Positions 7,953 to 16,812 are shown, counted from the stretch's first letter. The stretch: 64,000 bases of DNA from an uncultured Oscillospiraceae bacterium (GCA_944385275.1 CALWWP010000019.1:1-64000); one strand, 5' to 3'. Made by a program: numbers and translations. The notes: a model not told the origin generated them from the sequence alone.

Positions 7953-8591
7953 TCAATCTCCCTGCGACAGCAGCTTGAAGGTGTTTATAGTTATATCCCC
8001 CACATACGCGAGGTCTTCAGTGCTAAACGCAGAACTGCAGTTGTCGCTGAACAATATTTGGGCAGACGGCGGGAATTCATCGTCCCCTTCCCAAAGTATA
8101 TATCTCACATATACACCTTTTAAAATCTCTACATCCCAAGCAGCGTCACCTGCCTTGACAGGCTCTGCATTGAGGCGTGACATCGCCTTCTTCAGCGCTT
8201 CCACGCGACTGCCAAACGAGAATGCGAAGCGCATTATACAGCGCCCTCTGAAATTTGTTTCGTATACGTTCCCCCACGGCAGTTCACGATATGTTTGAAA
8301 TGTTCCCAGTGCAGGGACATATTTACCGTGGTTTAAATACCGCATTATCAATATCTGTGCTGTCAATGATTTAGTAAGCTCGTCAGCTCCAACTCTATTT
8401 TCTTCGCAGTGCACGGCAAAATCAGGAAATGAAATACTGTAAGTGTTCCCGAGAAACCATATAGTAAACTTTCCCTGTTGTCCATCGTATTCAACGGCGC
8501 ATCGTCTTGCCGTCTCTTCCGGATCGAGCAGCGCATATTCATCTTTATAGTGCCTAAACGGAATTCCTTCTTTATTGTTTACCTTTTCCAT
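7953..8591 (-). CDS. DUF3786-like protein of the CODH/ACS operon
   Basis: A 212-residue soluble protein resembling DUF3786, a family often next to corrinoid-protein and RACo genes in anaerobes; its function is not known. Features are RHYKDEYALLDPEETARRC at the N terminus and a C-terminal region ending in DITINTFKLL. The ATG at 8591 overlaps the acsV stop as TAATG and has GGTGG upstream, implying translational coupling; a longer reading frame from 8648 would start inside acsV and is rejected. Tight linkage to AcsV suggests a role in corrinoid protein activation or cofactor supply. Confidence 0.7.
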   Translation of the reverse strand: MEKVNNKEGIPFRHYKDEYALLDPEETARRCAVEYDGQQGKFTIWFLGNTYSISFPDFAVHCEENRVGADELTKSLTAQILIMRYLNHGKYVPALGTFQTYRELPWGNVYETNFRGRCIMRFAFSFGSRVEALKKAMSRLNAEPVKAGDAAWDVEILKGVYVRYILWEGDDEFPPSAQILFSDNCSSAFSTEDLAYVGDITINTFKLLSQGD

Positions 8592-10528
8592 TAATATTCC
8601 ACCTTTGAAGAGGGAAATAGATGCTTGTCCGTGTGAGGCACAAAACACGCCGCTACAAATTCATCCATATATGTTGGCTCAGTGCTGAGCTCCAAATATG
8701 TCATACTCTGCGCCAACTCATATACTTTCCATTCGGCATCGTGCGAAAGAAGCATAGCATACGCTCCCGAAAGTGACGAATTGCCTATATAGTCGTAATG
8801 TTCAATCGAAATATCCGGAAGCATACCTATTTTGATTGCATTTTCAATATTTATTCCGCTGCCTATTCCGCCGGCAACTAAAACGTGATCAATGGCAGAC
8901 ACAGAAAAATCAAGAGACTTGAGCATAGTTTTTATAGCTGAGAATATAGCGCCCTTTGCTCTAATAAAATTGTCCAGATCTACTTCATTTATAGATATCT
9001 CTTTGCCTGTTTCTGATTCGTGACTCTCTGCTAAAACATATCTTCCCATTCCGACTTCGTCAAAGTGTACTCTGCTACCTTCTCGTATAAATTTGCCAGA
9101 TGGATCTATGATCCCGCAGCGGTATAATTCCTCTACTACGTCAATTATTCCGGAGCCGCAAAGCCCTACAGGCTTCTGCCCGCTGTCTCCTATGATATGG
9201 AATGTAGGCTTCATCGTCTCTGCATCTATCGTACACGATTCTATAGCGCCGTCAGTAGCCCTCATACCGCAACTTATGTCGCCACCCTCAAATGCTGGTC
9301 CGGCCGAACAGGCGCAGCTCATGAGAAACTCACTATTTCCAAACACTATTTCACCGTTTGTTCCGAGGTCTATAAAAAGGGAATATCCTTGCTCTTTCCA
9401 AATCATAGAAGACAACGTTCCCGCTGTAATATCTCCTCCGACATAACTCCCTATGTTGGGAGCAAAAATCAAATTCGCCTCACTCATTACGGGTAAGCCC
9501 AAATCTGTTGCCCTTATACCGCGCACCCAGTCAAAAACCGGAACATATGGTTCTAAACGCACAGAGTCAGCTGGAACTCCTGCAAACAGGTGGTTCATAG
9601 TCGTATTTGACGCAACTACAACTCGGCATATATCCGTCGGCAATATGTTAATATCGGCACACATGTGGTTGATAATAGGAACTATGGTTTCTTCCACTAT
9701 TGCTTTCTTCAGTCTCTCTCGTCCACCCTCTTTTGTGGATTCGATTATACGGTTGATAATGTCTGCTCCATAGCGTATCTGCCCATTTCCTGAAGACGCT
9801 TTGGACTTTAATTCTCCAGTGAGCATATCCACTATCACAGCCGAAACCGTAGTGGTTCCAATATCTATCGCCATTCCATACGGAACTATTTCCGTATCAT
9901 ATGGTTTAACTACACAAACTCTATAGCCATTTGCAACGCGTTCAAGAACACATTTAATATGAAAATCTGAAGCGCGCAGTGTTTCCGGGAGTTCCAAAAG
10001 GGCACTGTAAGAATAGCCTATCCAATCTTTGACTCCAGCTTTGTCGCGGACGGCCCTTGCAAGCCTCTCGCAATCTGACATTGCATCCCCTACAGTAGGT
10101 TTGTTTAGCTCTACTTCCATTACACTGAAAGCAGTCTTCATTTTCAGTCCAGAGCTGAATATCTTTTCTCTGGTCTTAGTAAATATCTCTATTTCCTCTG
10201 GTGAACTCAGGTCTGCAGTTTTCATTCTGCTCTGATATGCCGATGCGATGTCCGGCACTTCGATGACTACATCGCTGTCTATTATCGTACTTTCGCACGC
10301 AAGACGCCATCCTTCGCTGTATTCATCATCTGATATATGTCTTGTCGGGTGTGATTCTAGTTTTCCGGAAACAAGCTTGACCCTGCACTTTCCGCAGGAT
10401 CCGTTTCCTGAACATGGGGCATCGATAGCTACATTAGCTTTTCTCGCTACATCAAGTACTTTTTCGCCTTCAATGGCAAATGCAACAACCTCTCCGCCCT
10501 GCTCAAATTGAAACGTAACTTTTTGCAT
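8591..10528 (-). CDS. acsV: Corrinoid activation protein AcsV (RACo)
   Basis: A 645-residue reductive activator of the corrinoid iron-sulfur protein. Residues 1-90 form a plant-type 2Fe-2S ferredoxin with CSGNGSCGKC and a distal Cys in LACE. The remainder is a DUF4445/ASKHA ATPase: DIGTTT near residue 220, DLGTNGEI near 385, and CGSGIIDVVEELY. It uses ATP to drive an electron uphill and return inactive Co(II) to methyl-accepting Co(I) on AcsC-AcsD. Length is normal for RACo. It follows acsE after a 134-base gap that contains an 18-pair hairpin. Confidence 0.92.
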   Translation of the reverse strand: MQKVTFQFEQGGEVVAFAIEGEKVLDVARKANVAIDAPCSGNGSCGKCRVKLVSGKLESHPTRHISDDEYSEGWRLACESTIIDSDVVIEVPDIASAYQSRMKTADLSSPEEIEIFTKTREKIFSSGLKMKTAFSVMEVELNKPTVGDAMSDCERLARAVRDKAGVKDWIGYSYSALLELPETLRASDFHIKCVLERVANGYRVCVVKPYDTEIVPYGMAIDIGTTTVSAVIVDMLTGELKSKASSGNGQIRYGADIINRIIESTKEGGRERLKKAIVEETIVPIINHMCADINILPTDICRVVVASNTTMNHLFAGVPADSVRLEPYVPVFDWVRGIRATDLGLPVMSEANLIFAPNIGSYVGGDITAGTLSSMIWKEQGYSLFIDLGTNGEIVFGNSEFLMSCACSAGPAFEGGDISCGMRATDGAIESCTIDAETMKPTFHIIGDSGQKPVGLCGSGIIDVVEELYRCGIIDPSGKFIREGSRVHFDEVGMGRYVLAESHESETGKEISINEVDLDNFIRAKGAIFSAIKTMLKSLDFSVSAIDHVLVAGGIGSGINIENAIKIGMLPDISIEHYDYIGNSSLSGAYAMLLSHDAEWKVYELAQSMTYLELSTEPTYMDEFVAACFVPHTDKHLFPSSKVEY

Positions 10529-10556
10529 TTATTTCTCTCCTACATGCTCATATTTC

Positions 10557-10596
10557 TTGTCCCGCAAAGGTTTGATAACAAACCCCTGCGGGACAA
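10557..10596 (-). other. 18-bp hairpin between acsE and acsV
   Basis: On the mRNA strand the two 18-base arms pair throughout, with two central G-U pairs, around a TTAT loop. The outer arms are TTGTCCCGCA and TGCGGGACAA. No T-run follows (GAAATATG), so it is not a normal terminator. It could protect or process the upstream mRNA, giving different levels of acsCDE and acsV. Confidence 0.75.
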
Positions 10597-10662
10597 CTGC
10601 TTTAAGCTAAGGAATTTTCAGCGGCGCTATTTCCGACGCACAGATATATCCTTTGCTTTCTT

Positions 10663-11448
10663 CTATATTTCAAGGAAAGAATCGGCGTAAAGAGTCTCGT
10701 TCTTAATGATATCACAAGATCTTACGGTTTCTTTGATTCCCGGTTCGCACGGGTTGACTATAGCTGAAGTCAGACCGCACTGTATGCTCATTGCCAGCAT
10801 TGCATTGTTGACGATATGGCGAATATCCTTTGGCATTCCGTTAGATACGTTTGACAGTCCTCCAGTCGAATTGAGACCCATCTCGCTGAAGAGCTTGATT
10901 GCTTCGAGTACTTCCACCTGCTTATCCTGCATACCCTTTATTACAAGGAACAGCGGATCAAACCACAGATCCTCGGCCTCCATGCCCTGCATAAGACCTC
11001 TCTCGAGCATCTCCTGGCAGTACTGCATACGCTCGTCGTTGTCCGCAGGTATACCTGCTTTTGAGCAAAGCGCAATGCATATTGCTTCATTTGCGGCTGC
11101 AAGATCAATATTTTCAATACGGTCTCCTGCATCTGCCGAGTTGACTATTGGTTTTCCCTTTGCACGGTTATATACGCTTATACCGGCTTCAATAGCCTTT
11201 CTGTTGGCCGTATCAAGGCACAGCGGAACATTGTCGAAATTGCTTTGGATGAGCTGAACAGCCCATTTCATAAGATCTTCTCCGTCTTTTTCAGCAGGAC
11301 CTATATTTACGTCAATATATGCTGCGCCAGCGTCAATCTGCGCCTTTGCCAATTTCAATATTGGTTCCGGATCTCTCTTTGCCATTGCTTCTCTCATTGA
11401 TTTTGAAATGCAGTGGATCCTTTCGCCGATTATGATAAACTTCGCCAT
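10663..11448 (-). CDS. acsE: 5-methyltetrahydrofolate:corrinoid iron-sulfur protein methyltransferase AcsE
   Basis: A 261-residue TIM-barrel pterin-binding enzyme, the standard AcsE length (262 in Moorella). It transfers the methyl group from methyl-tetrahydrofolate to Co(I) of AcsC-AcsD. Visible family features are IGERIH at the start, DVNIGPAEKDG, NSADAGDR, and GGLSNVSNGMP with the asparagine that contacts folate. The ATG has GGAGATGAC upstream and sits 24 bases after acsC. It lacks the B12-binding domain found in methionine synthase relatives. Confidence 0.93.
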   Translation of the reverse strand: MAKFIIIGERIHCISKSMREAMAKRDPEPILKLAKAQIDAGAAYIDVNIGPAEKDGEDLMKWAVQLIQSNFDNVPLCLDTANRKAIEAGISVYNRAKGKPIVNSADAGDRIENIDLAAANEAICIALCSKAGIPADNDERMQYCQEMLERGLMQGMEAEDLWFDPLFLVIKGMQDKQVEVLEAIKLFSEMGLNSTGGLSNVSNGMPKDIRHIVNNAMLAMSIQCGLTSAIVNPCEPGIKETVRSCDIIKNETLYADSFLEI

Positions 11449-11472
11449 TATGTCATCTCCTTTAAAATAATC

Positions 11473-12816
11473 TTACTGATATGACTTCATAAACTTTACG
11501 AGCTGGACTGCTTCATTTGGTCCGACAACAATATTCCAACCTGGAAGCTTCTCTTCTACTTCGCCCTTGAGAACTGCCACTTTTCCGGGCAGGATAAGAG
11601 TTCTATTCTTCACTTTGCTCTCGATATCATGCTCTGAAATAAACTTCGCTATCGTCGATGCGCTGAATTTACCTGCCGCCCATGCAGTCAAAACAGAATA
11701 TCCACCTGCATCGCAGATAAACATATTGCAGGGCACGCCAGAACGCTCCAATTCTCCGGATACGACAAAATACGTAAGTGCAAAGTCAACCGTAATGCAG
11801 CACACAGAGTTCTCGTCCGCCTTGTTGAGAGGATAGATGCCCGGCTCGACCTTCATTGGCTTCTGCGGGTCAGTATAGATATTCTGTCTGAGTCCGTATA
11901 ATGCCAATGCCTGTGCATAGCTCATCTTCTGAAGAATAACTATTGATCCGTATTTCGTAGTGAACAGCGAGGCAAGTGCCGTCTGCATATGAACGTCTCC
12001 ATTTGCCAAAGCTGCGGCGTTTACCAACGAAGGGTATCCAAATGTTCTGTCGTTATTGAGCAGAGCTGCGCGGCGGATCTGGACTGCATTTTCAAAAGCC
12101 GCTTTTATGGAGCCAGAACCAACATCCAGTATCAGATTCTTATTTCCAAGAGCTTCAATCTTTCCGACAGTTTCATACAGCTCATCGAGGTTTGCACCCG
12201 TTACACCCAGTACAACATTGTACTCCGAAGCAACTGCGCTCATTGCCTCATAGTTTTCTGCGTTTGCACCGTTGAGTATGGGTTTCGCATCTTTGATCAG
12301 CTCAAGAATCTCCTTTGAAGCTTTCGGGCAGTCACAGTTTATTATAACTCCTCTGCCGACCTGAGCTGCTTTCTGTGCAAGTTCTTTCATTCTGTCTATG
12401 TTGGTATGAGTATAAGTAACGCTCACGAACTCAACATACATGCGCTCGCCGATTCTGTCGTAATCTATTTTTAGGGAATCATCCAAAACGTCTGCAACTG
12501 CGGCGTCATCCATATCGTCAGAAATATTTACAGCAAACAGATCTTTATTTACGAATGTCTTTTCGTGTCTCGCCAGAACTGTTTCGCCGCCAAGACTATA
12601 CTCAACATCTCCAGCCTGAACTTTGATAACTTTCATAGGAGGCGCAGTGGATTCCGCAAGCTGATTCAAAACGTCCTCGGACAGGTGCGGACACTTAGTA
12701 ATCTCAATCGCACCCTGAGCGACTTTCATTGCAAACGCCATGCAGGTAGGATTTCCGCAATCCTTGCAGTTTGTCTTAGGCGTCAGTTTAAAAATATCAA
12801 GACCTTTTAATGCCAT
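11473..12816 (-). CDS. acsC: Corrinoid iron-sulfur protein large subunit AcsC
   Basis: A 447-residue gamma subunit of the CO dehydrogenase/acetyl-CoA synthase complex. The N-terminal 4Fe-4S cluster ligands are Cys17, 20, 25 and 42, the spacing of the Moorella protein. A TIM barrel and a C-terminal cobalamin-binding domain follow. It carries the methyl group on cobamide from AcsE to acetyl-CoA synthase, as a heterodimer with AcsD. It starts 16 bases after acsD with a GGAGGGG ribosome site. Confidence 0.95.
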   Translation of the reverse strand: MALKGLDIFKLTPKTNCKDCGNPTCMAFAMKVAQGAIEITKCPHLSEDVLNQLAESTAPPMKVIKVQAGDVEYSLGGETVLARHEKTFVNKDLFAVNISDDMDDAAVADVLDDSLKIDYDRIGERMYVEFVSVTYTHTNIDRMKELAQKAAQVGRGVIINCDCPKASKEILELIKDAKPILNGANAENYEAMSAVASEYNVVLGVTGANLDELYETVGKIEALGNKNLILDVGSGSIKAAFENAVQIRRAALLNNDRTFGYPSLVNAAALANGDVHMQTALASLFTTKYGSIVILQKMSYAQALALYGLRQNIYTDPQKPMKVEPGIYPLNKADENSVCCITVDFALTYFVVSGELERSGVPCNMFICDAGGYSVLTAWAAGKFSASTIAKFISEHDIESKVKNRTLILPGKVAVLKGEVEEKLPGWNIVVGPNEAVQLVKFMKSYQ

Positions 12817-12832
12817 CGTCCGTCCCCTCCAC

Positions 12833-13774
12833 TTATATCAGTTCTTTTATCAGCCGAGAAACGGTTTTGACCGACTCGGGGTGCTTAAGTATGACCGCAT
12901 TGGCACCGGACGCGAGGCAGGACACCGCCGTTGTGATCTCCATGCAGATTCCTCTCTCGTCTACCGGTCCCCATTCGGGAACTTCTTCTTCGGACACTAC
13001 TGCTTCTTTTACTCCCCAGCAGTCAGATGCTATAGGAGCTATTATCGGCATCTGCAGCATTGCATCATTTTGTGCAAGCGCAGCCGCCTTAACTCTGTCC
13101 ATAGTCGATACAACATATTCGAAGCCATATCCTGCTGCTGCAGTACCAAGGTTCATAACTATATTCTGGCTACTAACTCCCAGCTGAGTAACTAGTACGT
13201 TCAACTGCTTAGCCAAGTTGATGTCGACCGAAGACTCTCCTCCTACCTTCTGGCCATAGGCAAGTCCCACCGCAGCGCCGACCGCTTTGTAGTTCTCTTC
13301 CTTTGCGGACAAAAACAGAACATTCTTTCCCTGCAGGGCATCAGCTACCTTTTCAAACAAGGCCGCGTCCTTCTCTGCATTCTTGCATCCTTCGATGACA
13401 AGCGGAAGATCTATAGCCTCAGCTACTTCTTTAGCTACAGCTACGCAATCTTCTACAGGCTTGTTCTCCCCATTGGGATCTGCGCCAGCAAACTTGAGGC
13501 ACACAAAGTCAACTCCCTCCATGGAAGCTGCTTTTTTGGCAATATCCGCTACGCTTTCCGCTCCATCATAATAAGCGCGCAGTCCCGGCAATTCTTCCGC
13601 CATTCCAAGGTCCGAGATCTCGATGCCCACTTTAGGAGCATTTGCAATTTCGCCATCGAAAGTGTAAAAAGGCAGTACGCTTTCTCCGCCGATAGCAATT
13701 TTCTTGTCGCCAGTACCAAGCTCTACCGTATTGATAGATGCGCTGTACTTTTGAACCGGCTTTTTAAACGGCAT
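12833..13774 (-). CDS. acsD: Corrinoid iron-sulfur protein small subunit AcsD
   Basis: A 313-residue delta subunit, the usual length for bacterial AcsD. N-terminal ELGTGDKKIAIGGE and PFYTFDGEI are characteristic. It is a TIM-barrel partner of AcsC and helps enclose the cobamide. Order in the operon is cooC, acsD, acsC, acsE. AAAGGAG precedes the ATG at 13774. Confidence 0.95.
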   Translation of the reverse strand: MPFKKPVQKYSASINTVELGTGDKKIAIGGESVLPFYTFDGEIANAPKVGIEISDLGMAEELPGLRAYYDGAESVADIAKKAASMEGVDFVCLKFAGADPNGENKPVEDCVAVAKEVAEAIDLPLVIEGCKNAEKDAALFEKVADALQGKNVLFLSAKEENYKAVGAAVGLAYGQKVGGESSVDINLAKQLNVLVTQLGVSSQNIVMNLGTAAAGYGFEYVVSTMDRVKAAALAQNDAMLQMPIIAPIASDCWGVKEAVVSEEEVPEWGPVDERGICMEITTAVSCLASGANAVILKHPESVKTVSRLIKELI

Positions 13775-13822
13775 AACTTCTTTCTCCTTTTACTTCAAAT
13801 ATAGTTATTTTTATTTTAGATC

Positions 13823-14593
13823 CTAAGGAATTAATTCTTTTATGATCTCTTGAAGCTTTACTTTTATAACAGAATCTTCCGGAAGCTGTACCAGCGGTTT
13901 GCCTGCGCTGTCAAATTCATATACAGCCTCATCCTGCGGGATCACGCCTGCGAGATCAAGCTTTTGCAGTTCTATCTCATCTTTTACTCCCTGATTCAGC
14001 TCTCCTCCCGGCGCGCGGTTAACTATAAGCTTAATCGCTTTTGCAGGAAGCTTAAGGTCATACACAAGCTGCTGTATCCGTCCTACTGCCTGAATACCTC
14101 TTCTGGAACAATCGCTTATCAAAAGAATCAGATCGACTTTAGGCAAAATTCCTCTGCTGATATGCTCCATTCCCGCTTCGTTGTCTACTACCAAGTAGCG
14201 ATAATTGCCTGCAAACTTTGCTATCTGCGTCTGAAGCAAGCCGTTTACAAAACAATAGCAGCCTGAGCCCTGTGTTCTGCCCATAACAAGCATATCGTAA
14301 TCGTCCATCTCGGTAATAGCCGAGTTGAATCTAAACTCCATGTAGTCCTGTTTGGACATACCGCCCGGAATCGGATTGTTGTCAGACAATTCAGCGCGTA
14401 CTATCTCTTCCCTTATATCACCAAGAGTCTCTTCGATCTCAACGCCCAAAACCTCATTTAGGTTTGAATTCGCGTCAGCGTCTACCGCAAGGACTGGAGT
14501 CTTCCCCTGCTTGCACAAATAATCGATGATTAAACCGCTGATCGTAGTTTTTCCGGTGCCGCCTTTTCCGGCGACGGCAATCGTATATGGCAT
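13823..14593 (-). CDS. cooC: CooC/AcsF-type nickel-insertion ATPase
   Basis: A 256-residue MinD-like ATPase with deviant P-loop GKGGTGKTT (residues 9-17), VDADANSNL, and a CYC motif in GSGCYCFVNG (about residue 112), the CxC site where CooC proteins bind nickel or zinc at the dimer interface. It matures the nickel centres of CO dehydrogenase or, in the AcsF branch, acetyl-CoA synthase. Neither target is encoded in the window, so CooC and AcsF cannot be told apart by context. It is flanked by cooT and acsD. Confidence 0.9.
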   Translation of the reverse strand: MPYTIAVAGKGGTGKTTISGLIIDYLCKQGKTPVLAVDADANSNLNEVLGVEIEETLGDIREEIVRAELSDNNPIPGGMSKQDYMEFRFNSAITEMDDYDMLVMGRTQGSGCYCFVNGLLQTQIAKFAGNYRYLVVDNEAGMEHISRGILPKVDLILLISDCSRRGIQAVGRIQQLVYDLKLPAKAIKLIVNRAPGGELNQGVKDEIELQKLDLAGVIPQDEAVYEFDSAGKPLVQLPEDSVIKVKLQEIIKELIP

Positions 14594-14618
14594 TATCTTT
14601 CCGCCCTTCTCTTACGCA

Positions 14619-14807
14619 TTATGCGCAGCGGATTCTTACAACTCCGTTTACGAGATCCGCCCGCTCCAAAGTTCCTTCTATCTCTGTCTCTCTGCCAAGT
14701 ACATCTACCATAACGATCTTCTCTCCGTCAAGCCGAAGTTCGCTTACATTCTTGGCAAGTACGACTTCTTCTTCTCCTCTTTTTCCATATGCTGTTGCAA
14801 GGCACAT
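14619..14807 (-). CDS. cooT: CooT family nickel-binding protein
   Basis: A 62-residue protein starting MCLATAYG. CooT proteins bind one Ni(II) per dimer through Cys2, which is present. Length is normal for CooT. The chosen ATG at 14807 follows AGGAGG by nine bases; an upstream in-frame ATG at 14879 has no such site and would run through the end of the preceding gene. It lies 25 bases ahead of cooC, fitting a nickel chaperone role in CODH/ACS assembly. Confidence 0.85.
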   Translation of the reverse strand: MCLATAYGKRGEEEVVLAKNVSELRLDGEKIVMVDVLGRETEIEGTLERADLVNGVVRIRCA

Positions 14808-14826
14808 TTTATCGTTCCTCCTGCGC

Positions 14827-15090
14827 TCATTCACCAAGCAACTCAAATACTCGCCCAAGCAGTTGATTTCCAGCTTCATACTGCTTTATAGCGTCATCAA
14901 GCAGCTTGGCAGCCTCTTCCTTACCCTGATCCCTGAGAGCATGAGCCATATCTCCCAATTCCTGTGCATGGTGCTCATTGTGATGCAGCATGTAGTGAAT
15001 TAAAGCCATTGTCTCCTGTTCGTCTTCTGAGGAATGGCCATGCGAGTGACCGTGATCATGGTTGTGTTCATGCTCATGAAATTCATGCAT
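14827..15090 (-). CDS. Histidine-rich putative metal-binding protein
   Basis: An 87-residue protein, first gene of the acs operon. About residues 2-20 are His-rich (nine His in HEFHEHEHNHDHGHSHGH). The rest is a short helical domain with further histidines (HYMLHHNEHHAQEL). Such tails bind nickel, cobalt or zinc. With CooT and CooC downstream, nickel storage or delivery is likely, though no activity is established for this family that I know of. The ATG at 15090 follows AGGAG by eight bases, preferred over 15132, which lacks a site. Confidence 0.75.
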   Translation of the reverse strand: MHEFHEHEHNHDHGHSHGHSSEDEQETMALIHYMLHHNEHHAQELGDMAHALRDQGKEEAAKLLDDAIKQYEAGNQLLGRVFELLGE

Positions 15091-15152
15091 TTGACCAGCT
15101 CCTTTCATCCATGACCTTTTTCTAATGCTCATTATTATCCATGGTAATAGTC

Positions 15153-15181
15153 ATTATAGTCTGTTTCTCGTAGATGTGCAA
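15153..15181 (-). promoter_or_regulatory. Promoter of the acs operon
   Basis: On the minus strand TTGCAC (-35) and TATAAT (-10) are 17 bases apart. The sequence attatccatggtaat just past the -10 is an imperfect palindrome. ATACCCC, matching half of a CsoR-type operator, directly abuts the -35 box; the other half is not visible, so regulation by the operon's own CsoR-like protein is only a possibility. Confidence 0.75.
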
Positions 15182-15271
15182 GGGGTATTGGAAACTTTTC
15201 TTCCATATCGATATTATTTTATCTAATAGATATCTCTATGCATCCTGCCATTTTTATACTCAGCTGCATAA

Positions 15272-15299
15272 TTGACAACAGCTTATTTTAAAGTATAAT
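15272..15299 (+). promoter_or_regulatory. Promoter of the DUF896/AKR unit
   Basis: TTGACA and TATAAT are both perfect consensus, with a 16-base spacer. It drives the rightward DUF896 and aldo/keto reductase genes, divergent from the acs operon. Confidence 0.85.
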
Positions 15300-15329
15300 A
15301 AAATCATACTAGAAAGGAGCTGCATCGAT

Positions 15330-15536
15330 ATGGATAAGGCTAAGATAGACAGGATAAATGAACTGGCCAAGAAAGCCAAGGAAGGCCATCTTACTCTAGA
15401 AGAAGAAGCTGAACGCGCTGCGCTGCGCCGCGAGTATATAGACAGCTTTAAAAGCAGTCTGCAGAGTCAGCTCGACAACACGTATATAAAGGAACCTGAC
15501 GGCACTATTCACAAGCTTCCAAAAATATCCGAATAA
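15330..15536 (+). CDS. DUF896 (YnzC-like) small protein
   Basis: A 68-residue protein beginning MDKAKIDRINELAKKAKEG, the DUF896 pattern of a helix-turn-helix-like bundle followed by LTxEEexEraaLRreYi. Members such as Bacillus YnzC are short and of unknown role, some linked to the SOS response. AAAGGAG precedes the ATG. It shares the 15272 promoter with the downstream reductase, 51 bases away. Confidence 0.85.
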   Translation: MDKAKIDRINELAKKAKEGHLTLEEEAERAALRREYIDSFKSSLQSQLDNTYIKEPDGTIHKLPKISE

Positions 15537-15587
15537 ATCTGCAGCATTTTACAACAAGACAAAACAGATTGTAAAGGAGCGAAAAAC

Positions 15588-16625
15588 ATGTCAAAGATCA
15601 CCATTGGTTCAACCGGAATAACCGTAGAGCAAAACGCCTTTGGCGCACTCCCTATACAGCGCGTGCAAAAAAGCGATGCTGTCTATCTCCTGCAAAAAGC
15701 ACTTGACGGCGGTATAGATTTCTATGATACCTCAAGAGCATATTCTGATTCCGAAGAAAAACTCGGCGCAGCTTTCAAAGACCGCCGCAGCAAAGTTGTC
15801 ATAGCTACAAAAACAAAAGCCTCCTCAGCTGAAGAATTTAAGCGGGATCTAGAAACAAGTCTGCGCACTTTAAATACAGACTACATAGACATATACCAGT
15901 TCCACAACCTTTCTTTTGCGCCAAAACCCGGAGAGGAAAACGGTCTGTACGAATCCATGCTACAGGCAAAGCGCGAAGGTAAGATCCGTTTTATAGGTAT
16001 TACTAACCATCGTATACAAATAGCCTCTGACGCCATTGAATCAGGTCTTTATGACACTTTGCAGTTCCCCTTCAACTACTTGAGCACAGATGAAGAACTT
16101 GCTCTTGTAAGATCCTGTGAAAATAAAAAAATGGGGTTTATTGCCATGAAGGGACTTTCAGGCGGCCTTATTACAAATGCCAGAGCGGCATGCGCTTGGA
16201 TGATGCAGCACAGCGGAGTCCTTCCGATATGGGGCATACAGAGGGAAACCGAACTTGACGAATTTTTGTCCTATGTAAAAAACACTCCTGCCCTGACCGA
16301 TGAACTTCGATCTGTCATAGAAAACGACCGCCGTCAGCTTCAAGGCGAATTTTGCCGCGGCTGCGGATACTGCATGCCTTGTCCTCAGGGGATCGAAATA
16401 AACACCTGTGCACGCGCGTCTCTTCTCATCCGCAGGGCCCCTGAAAGTAGTCTTTTAAGTGCTGCCGGCCGTGAAAAAATGGCGAAAATTGAAGACTGTA
16501 TAGAATGCGGCAGCTGCTCTTCCCAATGTCCATATGGTCTTGATACCCCAGCGCTTTTAAAGCGCAACTACAAAGATTACAAAGAGATACTAGCCGGCAA
16601 ACCCATTGAAAGAGACAATTTTTAA
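15588..16625 (+). CDS. Aldo/keto reductase with C-terminal 4Fe-4S domain (1)
   Basis: A 345-residue protein. Residues 1-255 form an AKR barrel with an intact tetrad: Asp and Tyr in FYDTSRAY, Lys in ATKTK, His in YQFHN. The C terminus has CRGCGYCMPCPQG and CIECGSCSSQCPYG, enough for one or two Fe-S clusters. Such enzymes are common in anaerobes and probably reduce carbonyl compounds using a flavin- or ferredoxin-linked route; substrates are unknown. It is one of four Fe-S AKRs in the window. AAAGGAG precedes the ATG. Confidence 0.88.
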   Translation: MSKITIGSTGITVEQNAFGALPIQRVQKSDAVYLLQKALDGGIDFYDTSRAYSDSEEKLGAAFKDRRSKVVIATKTKASSAEEFKRDLETSLRTLNTDYIDIYQFHNLSFAPKPGEENGLYESMLQAKREGKIRFIGITNHRIQIASDAIESGLYDTLQFPFNYLSTDEELALVRSCENKKMGFIAMKGLSGGLITNARAACAWMMQHSGVLPIWGIQRETELDEFLSYVKNTPALTDELRSVIENDRRQLQGEFCRGCGYCMPCPQGIEINTCARASLLIRRAPESSLLSAAGREKMAKIEDCIECGSCSSQCPYGLDTPALLKRNYKDYKEILAGKPIERDNF

Positions 16626-16653
16626 TCACCGAATGTCGATGAAAGCAAAAAAT

Positions 16654-16680
16654 AAGGACACGCCACCAAAGCGTGTCCTT
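16654..16680. terminator. Bidirectional terminator
   Basis: Ten-pair stem aaggacacgc/gcgtgtcctt with a seven-base loop. T-runs follow on both strands. It serves the AKR gene from the left and the tRNA cluster from the right. Confidence 0.9.
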
Positions 16681-16685
16681 ATTTT

Positions 16686-16761
16686 TGGTGACCCAGCGGA
16701 GACTCGAACTCCGGACACCCTGCTTAAAAGGCAGGTGCTCTGCCGCCTGAGCTACTGGGTC
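16686..16761 (-). tRNA. tRNA-Lys (UUU)
   Basis: Complete cloverleaf on the minus strand. Acceptor GACCCAG pairs with CTGGGTC, the anticodon loop is CTTTTAA (anticodon TTT), and CCA is encoded. Last of the five-tRNA cluster. Confidence 0.97.
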
Positions 16762-16812
16762 GTAATATTAAAAAACAGCCCGGTTCGGGCATCTGCCGAC
16801 ACCCGAACCAGT

